Below are positions 1-8,700 of a DNA stretch of 20,628 bases, one piece after another. The stretch covers positions 1 to 20,628 of the forward strand of contig AFZH01023521.1 in assembly GCA_048213135.1 (NCBI GenBank), given 5' to 3'. How positions within the stretch are numbered: the stretch's first letter is position 1; every line of letters starts with the position of its first letter. Origin of the DNA: Reclinomonas americana ATCC 50394 (taxonomy: Eukaryota; Jakobida; Jakobea; Jakobida). The position numbers and the translations under genes were made by a program. Under the pieces are notes generated by a model that saw only the letters and a program-made list of their open reading frames with translations, was not told the origin of the DNA and did no database searches.

Positions 1-3000
1 TGGTACCGGTGGCGATCGCGCCGGACCAGGGGTTGCTCAATGCAGATTTGCCGCCGCAGACCAAGCATTTTTCCGACTGCATTTGACAACCTGTCGTGCC
101 GACGATGGTTCTCTCTCACCCCACCTCTCTCACACACGCACACACGCACACATATGCGCATTCTTTTTTCTCTCTCCCTCTCTGTGTCTCTCTCCCTCTC
201 TGTCTCTCTCTCCCTCTCTGTCTCTCTCTCCCTCTCTGTCTCTCTCTCCCACTCTGTCACTCCCTTTTCTTCTTCTCTCCGCCCGGAGCTCACACTTCTC
301 CTCCCGTCAAAACAGACGGCGGCCCGTCCGCCACCGCCGGCTCCGACGCCATCTACTACATCGGCAGCACCCAGGCCACCATCTGGCTGCAGCTGTGACT
401 GACCTTGTCGGCCTGGGCGGTCTCTCCACCATTGCCTCGGTGGGCATTGGCGCCAACCAGTTCCAGGACATCAACACGTCTCTCACTGTGCAGCAGACGA
501 CGAACCTCGCCACCGGCTCCACTGCCTACCGCGCGTTCTTGACCGGCGACACTGGTCCCACCACTGTGACTAGCGCCAACATCTCGTCTGCTGCGTGGCG
601 CGGCTACACTATTGGCGCGCTCGCGGCCGCCAACGCCACCACTGGCCAGGGCTACACCATCAACGTGTGGACTGAGTCGCAGATCAACCGCTCGGCTGCG
701 GCCTGGAGCGGCACTCTGACCACCAGCGGCTCGGATGCCACCAAGGTGTCGACTGCGGCGCCGACGCTGTCGTCCAACCTCCGCTACGCCTCGGCGTGGG
801 TGGAGTGGGAGGGTGTGGCGGCCAATGTGGGTGTCATCAACGCTGCCTCGTGGTACGTCAAGTCGGACTGCGGCAGCGGTGCGGTGATCATGACTGTGGT
901 CACCACCATTGCCGACCTGACCGACTTCGGCATCCCGGCCGGCAGCTCTGGTCTGTCGCGCAACCGCGTGCTCGTCAAGGTCACTGGCCTGCCTTGGCAC
1001 CAGCTGCGCCATCTCGACTGCCTACAACAACGGCAGCGGCACTCCTGGTGCCAACGGTGCCAACCTGACGTTCTCGACCGCCGTGACGGTGACGCTGGCG
1101 TCGGGTGCGCCGGCCACGCCGACTGGCTACGCTGTGGCGCCGTACACTGGCTCTGTGGACCAGGTCACTTCGACATCGTTTGTCGTCGCCTTCAACTACC
1201 CTGCCACCATTGGCACGGGCGACACTACCGCTGCGCCGACCGCCGCCTTCACGGTGACCAATGCCAGCACTGACCTGCCTGCCATCACCACCGGTGCGAC
1301 TGGCGCTGGCACGCTCACCACCTCGTTCTACGGCCTGTTCTCGTACAGCTCTGGCTTCTACCAGCAGATCACCGGCTTTACTGTGAGCGGCAATGCCAAC
1401 AACTTTGTGGCTGCAACCCAGTACACGGTCAAGGTTATCTTCACTGTCAGCGGCACCGGCACGACTGCGTCGGCTGCCGGCTCCATCCAGGCCACCACCG
1501 ACAACAACGGCTCGGTGCACGTGCCTGCTGCGCCCACCAACGTGGCGTACTCGCGCCTGTTCTCGACTGGCGTGCGCCTCAACTTCTCGACCCCGATCAG
1601 CGTCGGCGGCTCCAACACCGCCACCTCGAGCGCCACGCAGAGCAACGTGACGATGCCGACCCCGAACTTGAGCGCCTACCGTGTGGTGTACTCGACCACC
1701 AGCGCCTCGTCGGTGACTGCGGCCACTGCCGGCTCTGCCGTCAACATTGACACCAGCTCCATCCCGACCACCAACGGCACCGGCACTGGATCGTGGAACA
1801 GCAACCTGTCGACCTACTACATTGACGTGACTGGCCTGCCGGCTGGCACCTCGGTCAACCTGCAGATCTGCGCCAGCAACCAGTTCTCGATTGCCTTCCC
1901 GAACTCGCCCTTCAACCCGGCTGGCACTGCCGCCAACCCGGTGACGTGCTTGTTCAGTACTGCCATCAACCTCACCACTCCGGCTGCCTCTGGCGTCGTG
2001 CCGAACTCGCCGACCAGCCTGGTGGTGACGCAGTACGGCCTCACCAACATCTTCCTGCAGTGGACGATTCCGCAGAAATTTGGCTCCAACGCCGTGACGG
2101 TGTTCATCATCTTCTGTTGCCAGGGCAGCGCGACCCCGGCCGTGGTGTCTGTGGGTACGGTGACCCTGCCGGCTGGCTGGGCGGCCACCGCGGCCGCCGC
2201 TTACAATGCTGACACGACGTCGACGCTGACTGCCAACACGTCGCACACGTACCAGGTGTACGCGACGGCCGCGTCGACCAACTCGGCCACGGCTGCTGGT
2301 CCGATCACTCAGACCACTCACAACACCAGTTGCGTACGAGGGTGGAGAAGGGGAAAAGGGAAGGGGCCATATGGAAGAGAGGGGGAGGGAGAGGGAGACA
2401 AAGGGAAGGGTGGAGAGGACGGCTATGAATGATTTGTCAGTAAGAGAGACAACGAAAGGACCGTGTACCTCTGCTTTGCGTTAGTACAGTGCTTCCTTGT
2501 ATGTGCACGTTGGAGAGTTCTGCGTAACTTTTCCTTCGTGTACAATGTGAGGAGAAGGAGAATCGCTGCTCCTTTCTTTGTGTTGTTGGGTGCGTATGCT
2601 TTGTGTTGTGTGGTGGGGGAATAGTAATGGACTGTCAGAGGGAGGAGAGGGAGGGAGCGAAAGAAGTTGAGGGGGTTCGTGGAAGAAGGGCTGTGCACAT
2701 GCTTGAGGTCCTCTTGTTTAGTTGCTGTCTCGCTCACCCCTTTTCTCACCACTCAGATGACGCGCCTGTTTCCCCAGCGGCCCCGACGCTGAGTGGCGGG
2801 GTCGCCAACTCGGAGGGCACCAACTCGAGTGCTGGCTGCGCTGCTGTGCCTGGCACCCTCGGTGTGGGCTTCTCTGGCAACTGCTACCAGGACACCATCA
2901 CCAGCATCTCGTGGGCGTCGCCAATTGGCATTGGTGGCACCTCGATCAACGGCTACGTTGTGACGCAGAACACCAGCAACTGCAACCGCACGTACACGTG

Positions 3001-4636
3001 GACGACGCCGACCGCCAACTTCTCGATCCCGACCATTTCGGGCAAGTCGTACGCCTACGCCATGCATGCGCAGGCCACCAACACCCGCTCGGACTCTGGT
3101 GTGACCTCGACGCAGAACGGTGCTCAGTCGGGCACTCTGTCGCAGATTGCCAACTCGATTGTGCGTCCGTACCCGCTGCCGGCTCTGACCACTGGCGGCT
3201 CGGCTGGCACGACTGGCTCCGGCTACGCCACCTGTACGCTGTCGACCCCGTCGACTGTGTGGGGCACGCTGTACTCGCTGACCACGTCGGACGGCTTCTC
3301 TGGTGCAGAACCTAACCAACGTCACCTCGACCACTTTTGTGCAGGGTTTGTGACTCTGTTCACTGGCTCGTTCGGCTCGACCACCTCGACGCTGACGGTG
3401 AATGGCCTGACCTCCAACACCAAGTACCGCATTGGCGTGTCGTCGTTCAATGGCTACCAGACTGCCTCGTCTGCGTCGACCATCACCATCACCACTGCCT
3501 CCTCGGTTGTGCTTCCTGGCGGCATCACATCGCTGTCGTCGAACCTTCTGCTCAAGCGTTCGACCTCGATCTGGCTCAGCTGGGGACAGCCGCTGGAGAC
3601 CGACGGCCAGGGCTTCGTGAACCAGTGGCAGGTGTCGTGGCGCGCAGCTGCGGCCAGCACGCTGACCCAGAACACCACCTCGGTGCAGCAGGCTGTGATC
3701 CGCGGCCTCACTGACGCCACCAACTACTTTGTCGACGTGCGCGGCATCAACGGCATTGGCACGTCGACCACTCAGGCGTCCTTTGGCGATGGCATCCTCG
3801 GCAACGGCCTCAACAACAACGACGTGCTGACGGGCCAGGTGCCGAACGACCAGACCAACTTTGCGGTGACCAGCAACACTGGCACGGCGATTGCGTTCAC
3901 GTGGACGACTGCCACTGGCGCGTCGACCACCGTCTCTGGCCAGTCGCTGACTGGCATGGACGTCGACATGACTGCGTCCAATACGAAGCCGGCAGTGGCG
4001 ATATCGATGTGGACATGCTGGAGACCACTTTGGCCAGAACATTCGGTGTGATCAAGCAGCGGCACGACGGTGGGCACGCTGCAGAGTGGCTCGGTCAGCA
4101 CATTCGGTGTGATCAGCGGCGGCAGTGTGACGACAGTGGGCACACTGCAGAGCGGCTCGGTCAGCACATTCGGCGTGATTAGCGGTGGCAGTGGGACGAC
4201 AGTACTAGTGGGCACGCTGCTGAGTGGCTCAGTCAGCACATTCGATGTGATCAGCGGCGGCAGTGTGACGACGGTGGGCACGCTGCAGAGTGGCTCGGTC
4301 AGCACGTTTGGTGTGATCAGCGGTGGCAGTGTGACGACGGTGGGTACACTGCAGAGTGGCTCGGTCAGCACGTTTGGTGTGATCAGCGGTGGCAGTGGGA
4401 CGACAGTACTAGTGGGCACGCTGCTGAGTGGCTCAGTCAGCACATTCGGTGTGATCAGCGGCGGCAGTGTGACGACGGTGGGCACGCTGCAGAGTGGCTC
4501 GGTCAGCACGTTTGGTGTGATCAGCGGTGGCAGTGTGACGACGGTGGGTACACTGCAGAGTGGCTCAGTCAGCACGTTCGGTGTGATCAGCGGCGGTAGT
4601 GTGACGACGGTGGGTTCATTGCAGAGCGACTCATGA
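1..4636 (+). CDS. Fibronectin-III-like repeat surface protein, 5' end outside window, several frame breaks
   Basis: This is the 3' part of a long Thr/Ser/Ala/Gly/Asn-rich protein built from FN3-like beta-sandwich repeats. Seen directly: modules begin with Pro-rich linkers (PAAPTNVAYS, PNSPTSLVV, VLPGGITSLSS), contain a Trp near strand B or C (FLQWTIP, IWLSWGQP) and end in Tyr-hydrophobic strands (HTYQVYATAAS, TNYFVDVRGING). GLPAGTSVNLQICASNQ and similar loops recur. Proposed exons are 1-107, 316-2328 and 2757-4636, joined by two phase-1 introns. Within exons the coding frame jumps near 395, 993, 3300, 3346, 3985 and 4055. The C-terminus is a 22/24-residue tandem repeat ending at TGA 4634. No transmembrane segment or GPI signal is visible after the repeats. 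FN3 arrays are typical of extracellular adhesion proteins; that role here is inference. It could be an expressed gene with assembly indels or a pseudogene. Confidence 0.62.
108..315 (+). other. Proposed phase-1 intron of the FN3-like gene
   Basis: GAT G|GTTCTC at the left and AAAACAG|AC at the right join frame 2 upstream (ends CRADD) to frame 3 downstream (DGGPSATAGSDAIYYIG) with matching phase 1. The interior holds a CA-repeat block (130-152) and a CT minisatellite, giving a very long polypyrimidine region before the acceptor. The exact donor is uncertain because the upstream exon is cut by the window edge. Confidence 0.45.
169..258 (+). repeat. CT-rich minisatellite, five copies of an 18-bp unit
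   Basis: Unit TCTCTCTCCCTCTCTGTC occurs exactly at 187-204, 205-222 and 223-240. A nearly identical copy ends at 186 (final G instead of C), and a one-mismatch copy (CCACTC) lies at 241-258. It sits inside the first proposed intron of the FN3-like gene. All-pyrimidine on the + strand apart from the G of each GTC. Confidence 0.9.
395..395 (+). other. Frame break in FN3-like gene (net one base missing)
   Basis: Upstream the protein-like frame reads IYYIGSTQATIWLQL and hits TGA at 396-398. Downstream the protein-like frame VTDLVGLGGLSTIASVG starts at 395 in the next frame. Adding one base at CTG/TG would restore continuity. No GT...AG pair with the right phase spans the site, so an intron does not explain it. 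Confidence 0.6.
988..1000 (+). other. Frame break in FN3-like gene (two bases missing in a GLPAGTS loop)
   Basis: The frame carrying NRVLVKVTGLP runs up to about 993. After that the frame carrying GTSCAISTAYNN is the coding one. The parallel loop at about 1833-1857 encodes GLPAGTS with CTGCCGGCTGGCACC, while here the sequence is CTGCCTTGGCACC, which is two bases shorter. The break is therefore a local 2-bp deletion relative to the sister repeat, not an intron. Confidence 0.65.
2329..2756 (+). other. Proposed 428-bp phase-1 intron of the FN3-like gene, purine-rich interior
   Basis: The coding frame before it ends TQTTHNT and the next coding block begins APVSPAAPTLSGG in another frame. GTTGCG at 2329 and CTCAG at 2756 join them in phase 1; an acceptor at 2777 would also keep phase. 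The inside is non-protein-like, with GGGAGAGG/GGAGGGAG purine tracts at 2340-2420 and 2636-2690. GTTGCG is an unusual donor, but it is also needed at two introns of the neighbouring gene (5381, 16897). Confidence 0.6.
3302..3347 (+). other. Out-of-frame insert: two compensating frame shifts or a 42-bp micro-intron
   Basis: In the flanking frame this stretch reads as uncharacteristic AEPNQRHLDHF. In the +1 frame it reads VQNLTNVTSTTFVQ, very like VTSTSFVV of an earlier repeat (about 1165-1190), which favours two compensating indels. However, it is also bounded by GTGCAG...TTTTGTGCAG with an internal CTAAC, and its 42-bp length keeps the frame, so a minimal intron is possible. Confidence 0.45.
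3975..4060 (+). other. Two further frame breaks at the FN3/tandem-repeat junction
   Basis: The FN3 frame ends in non-protein-like AISMWTCWRP and a TGA at 4049. From about 3985 the plausible frame is YEAGSGDIDVDMLETTLARTFGVI. From about 4058 the repeat frame SGTTVGTLQSG takes over. A partial repeat unit (ACATTCGGTGTGATC at 4039-4053) lies in a different frame from all the following units, so at least one indel lies between 4053 and 4058. Confidence 0.5.
4073..4636 (+). repeat. Coding tandem repeat, 66/72-bp units (22/24 residues), with higher-order 204-bp period
   Basis: Eight units of the type GTLQSGSVSTFGVISGGS followed by VTTV (66 bp) or GTTVLV (72 bp), then a truncated ninth unit and TGA at 4634. 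The order is 66, 72, 66, 66, 72, 66, 66, 66. The block 72-66-66 occurs twice in succession, with the LL variant (GTLLSGS) always after the 72-bp unit, giving a 204-bp higher-order repeat. Most differences between units are third-position changes in this frame (ACA/ACG, TTC/TTT, GGC/GGT, TCG/TCA, CTG context), arguing that the frame is translated. The Gly/Ser/Thr/Val alternation suggests a beta-rich or O-glycosylated stalk; that is inference. Confidence 0.85.
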
Positions 4637-4878
4637 TCAGCTGGTGATTGTGATCATGACGGACGACACGTACAGGCAGCCACGACGGAGGGTTCGTCTT
4701 GTGATCAGTGGTTGTAGTTTGTTTGCCAACTGTCTGTCGTCGTCCGTATAGCTTCTCGCTGGCCCTCTGCAGCAGTGCCACCTTCATCGCAGCGACACTC
4801 GCCGGAGTTTTTTTCGAACAAACTGACAGTAAACTAACTCAAAAATAGACCACATAACAATCTCTCTGACGTAATTCG
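4637..4878. other. Intergenic spacer between the FN3-like gene and the giant gene
   Basis: No open frame of note. The left part keeps degraded pieces of the upstream tandem repeat (GTGATCA words at about 4653 and 4700, ACGACGGAGGGTTC at 4681). The right part (4800-4878) is A/T-richer and must contain the 3' end signals of one gene and the start region of the next. I see no convincing TATA box or poly(A) signal. Confidence 0.6.
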
Positions 4879-5748
4879 ATGAGCGCGCACACACACACAC
4901 ATTCCGAGCATGAGCTCGACGCTGCAGGCCCGAGTTCGAGCAAGCCTACTGCGCCCAAGCGTGCACAAGCAGCGCGCGCAGTCGGCGGCCGCGGAGACAC
5001 TGAGAGGCGCCTGCGTCAACAACTTCTTCGCTCGGTGTTCGAATGTGTCGACTTCCACAGCCAGTCGCCTACCGTGTGTTCTGTGGCGAAGGGCATGCTC
5101 GACGCGCTTGCCAAAGCCATGGAAAGCAAGCCCAACGACGTGAAGTCGGTGGTGGAGAATATCGCACCAAGAGATGTTCTGGACGAGACGGTGCGTGCAC
5201 GGACTATAGCTAGCTAACGAAACCTGCTATTCTCACTCACACTGGTGCGTATACAGCGGTCTCTGCTGCGGGAAAAGGTAGAAGCAGCTTGCGCAGAGGG
5301 GGGAGCGTTCGAGGACATTGACGTTCTTCTCAATGAACGACTCCATGCGCTGCGCCACCGCTTCAACCAGGTTGTCAACAGTTGCGTAGCACAAGTGCAC
5401 ATACACACACGAGCACGCGTACGCGCTTGTTGTTGCGCGCATGCGCTCTTTGCTTGTCCGCGCATGCGCACTGACTGATCCCGGCTCTCTCTCATGATCT
5501 CCCTCTCACTCAGTTATCCGTGAGCGACACGGGACGCGATGCAAGTGGCTGCACATGGTTCCCGATTCACTTGTCAACATGTTGATACCATTCTCTGGAG
5601 CCTCCCTTGCGCTGGAGCAAGGAAAGTCGACGCCCACCGCCCGGGAAATGTCTCCTACTCGCACCAAGCAGTTGATTGAACTGGCGCTAATAACCAGCTC
5701 TTGGCCTTTCCTCTACGGCGATGAGAATCCGGAGTTGCGGCACCTACT
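4879..5748 (+). other. Giant gene, exons 1-3: N-terminal region
   Basis: Residues about 1-223. A His/Thr-rich start encoded by a CA repeat is followed by a basic, Ser/Pro-rich segment and then a helical region (SVAKGMLDALAKAMES, KPNDVKSVVENIAP). Exon 3 encodes IRERHGTRCKWLHMVPD and ends with WPFLYGDENPELRHLL. Introns 5191-5256 (GTGCGT, contains CTAAC) and 5381-5513 (GTTGCG, contains a CA repeat and GCGCATGCGC) keep the frame. No signal peptide or membrane segment is seen, so an intracellular protein is likely. Not recognised as a known domain. Confidence 0.6.
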
Positions 5749-8700
5749 GTAGTGACATCTTGTGTTAACTCGCTGCGAACTGTTAACTGACTCGTGTATG
5801 CTTGCAGTATCGATGATGTCGATTTGCTCCAACTTCTCGCTGTGTTGGACGAACTTCACAGCTCGCTCCAAGAGCTCTCTCGCGCCGCCCCCGGAACCAG
5901 GACTGTGTTCACGGCCGAATCCGCTTCCGCATCCGCGGCCGATAAGCGATCGCGAGGCCGACGCGAGGGGCTCCACTTGTGCATGAAGATGGACTCAGAA
6001 GAAGCGGTGCAACAGCTGGCCGAAATCGTGTCGAGTCCGGAGAGCTCCTCGCCTGTTGACGTGGTTGCACTGTGCCTCATACACGACTTCTGCATAAGAG
6101 AAGTTGCCGAAGCTGACGCGAAACGACGACGCGCATTGCAGCTCGAGCTTGAGGCGAAGAAGTCGGAGGAAGAACAGGCAGCAAAGGCGTCATCCGGAGG
6201 ATCATCTGCGACAGCAGTGCCGGAGCCGGAGCCGGTACCGGTGCCCGCAGCTGCGCCGTCGACAGCACCAGCTGCCCAGCAGCGTCGACGCGGACAACGC
6301 TCTGCAGCTGTAGATGACGAACCGCTTGAGCTTTCTCTCAGCGACATCGCTCTGGGAACCCTCACCGAGGCTGCCGAGTGCCTAGCTGCTGGAGTGCAAG
6401 CGTTGCGAGAAGACGTACACAAATTCGCACATGCCAGGTACGTAAACTTTAAATTTGCAACAACAACGCTGCATGCGTTGATACCACAACAACGCTCCTT
6501 CTCATGCATAATTCTCTCGCAGGCGCAATTTTGCGGCGACAACAGTGTGGCAGACTGCGCGTGCTCGGAGAATGAACGTGCACCGTCAGTTGTGTCAAGT
6601 CAATCAAGAACAAAAAAGGCACGGAAGCCGATCAACTGCCTGTTATGTTTGCATGTGTGCTGACTCGTGCGCTGGCCAACAGGCGTCGACACGCAGCAGC
6701 TGCGCAGGCGGGCGAACCAGCTGCCGGCGCCGCCCCTGCCACTGTCGCCGTGTTGGCACACGACGAGGCCCCCATGTCAAAGCAGCAGTCAATGGCAAGA
6801 CACAAAAGAAGAGAGATTCAGTCGCTGCACCGTGTGTTTTCTGAGCACGGACTGGCGCCGGATCTGCTCGTGCATGATGAGGCCGCCGGCGGGTCAAGGA
6901 CGTCGGAGAAGAAGGCCAATCGCACGACTGGCGCGCTTTCGGCATTCAAGAAGAGCAGGTCAGTCGCGTCGACAGCGCTGGAGTATACTCGTTGTTTCTG
7001 CAAACAAACTCAACCGCTTCTTCCCTCACACCGCTGCGCACAGCACATCTGGAAAAACTGGCCCACTTGACACGCACCAACAACTACAGGCACTGCGACG
7101 GCACTGTGAGAAGTCACACAATGCGCGTGGACAGGAGGAGCCGAGGGTTTTTATTCAGCAAGCTGCAGCTGCGCAGCCAAAGAGCAAGAAGAAGAAACCC
7201 AAGGTGTGTTTGATTTACATGTATACGCCACCACCACTTTGCGCGCGCAGCGCAACGCACATTACACGCATGCGCACTCACGTGATCACTCCTCAGCGCA
7301 CGCATGCACAGGCGCCAGTTGCAATTGCTGCAAAAGGCAGCGAACATGACACCAGCGCCGCTGGCAAGAAGGCGACTCGGGGCTCGACACGACGTGGCAC
7401 ACGAGGCGCCGGGCGTGCCGTCAAGCGTGCTCGGCCGACAACCGCAGCAGCACCGTCGTGGGACTCTGAATATGATGACGATGGTGTCAGCGACGATGGT
7501 TCATCATCTTCCTCGTTGACGTCAGAGGAGGAGGAGGATCACGACGAGCTCAAGCGGACGGCCGCTGCTGCCAGTGACCAAGATCACAACGAGGGTGAGG
7601 GCGAGGGTGATGACAGTGACGCTGAATCGGAGGAAGACGAAGCTGCCGCTGGGTGTGGCTCGAAATCCGATGCACTCTTGTTGACGGTCTGTTTGTCGAC
7701 ATGTCAGTGTTCTTCGGTGACAGTCACTGCACGATATTGACTCTCTTTTCCCTCTCGATTTGCAACACACACAGGAGGGAAGAATCACAATTCCAGGGCA
7801 TCTGTTCACTGCAGCTGACCATGACTGTGGGGAGCCCGCGCTTCTTGTCGGCACCTTACTTCGTGTCTGTGAGATTGCGCAAGAGGCAACGGAAGTGTTC
7901 GGCGTCCCGCTGGATGATGGGAAGGCGACATACACTCCCACCGACCGCGAACGAGCGATGCTCGAGCATGCGGCGCAGTGCATACAACGCTTCACGATTG
8001 ATGCGACCAGTGCTCAGCATGCACAGAAACTGGCCACTGAGATGAGGCCAGCGCCGGTGCGTTGGGTGGTAGTTGTTATCGCATGTCTTTGCTTATGATG
8101 CTCACTTCATGCGTGTGTCACACAGAATCCGCAAGCAGCAGCTGCGCATGCCGCCGCAGAGGGGCAACAAGGAGCACTTCTGCGGAAGTTTATCTCCAAC
8201 CATGTGGTACCCGCAGCTCGGGTAGCTGCTGCGAGTTCAGCGACAGTTTCCGGGGGGTCGCATCACATTTGCACTCTTCTCTCGCTGTTGGGCGCCCATA
8301 GCGATCAACTAGATGAAGCAACACTTGCGCTACTCGGCAGTCTCGTGTGGCTATCATCGTCGAGTAAGTCGACTCCGCGAAAACTGCAGCTTTCCTCAAG
8401 GTGAGCAACCGTAGTTCTTTTTGAACTGTGCTGCTGGTTGTGTAGAAAGAAAGCACACGGAGATGAGACGGCGGCTAATTGCTGTGGATCTTGCTTACTT
8501 TCGAGGAGAGGGGAGCAGACGAGACTTGCTCGCAATATTCACTGGAAGTAGTAACTTGTCCATCTTTGTTGCAACATGTTGCAATTGTGCATCAGTGATG
8601 TTTCTTTTGTTGTTGAAGAAAGCACACGATCGACAAGGTGTTGGCAATCACTGGTACATAGATATTCATTACTGTGCATCAGTGATGTTCTTTGTTTTGT

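Noticed and set aside
169-258. CRISPR-like array
   Set aside because: The units are contiguous 18-bp simple-sequence copies with no spacers.
981-2321. 446-residue minus-strand open frame
   Set aside because: It is opposite the FN3-like coding exon. Composition is Arg/Gly/Val-rich, as expected from reversed GC-biased codons, with no domain.
2753-4042. 429-residue minus-strand open frame
   Set aside because: Same shadow effect; the + strand shows FN3 repeats with Trp and Tyr-hydrophobic patterns.
3772-4575. Minus-strand repeat protein with LTEPLCSVPTVVTLPPLI units
   Set aside because: The repeat units are multiples of three, so more than one frame stays open. Variation is concentrated at third positions of the + frame, not this one.
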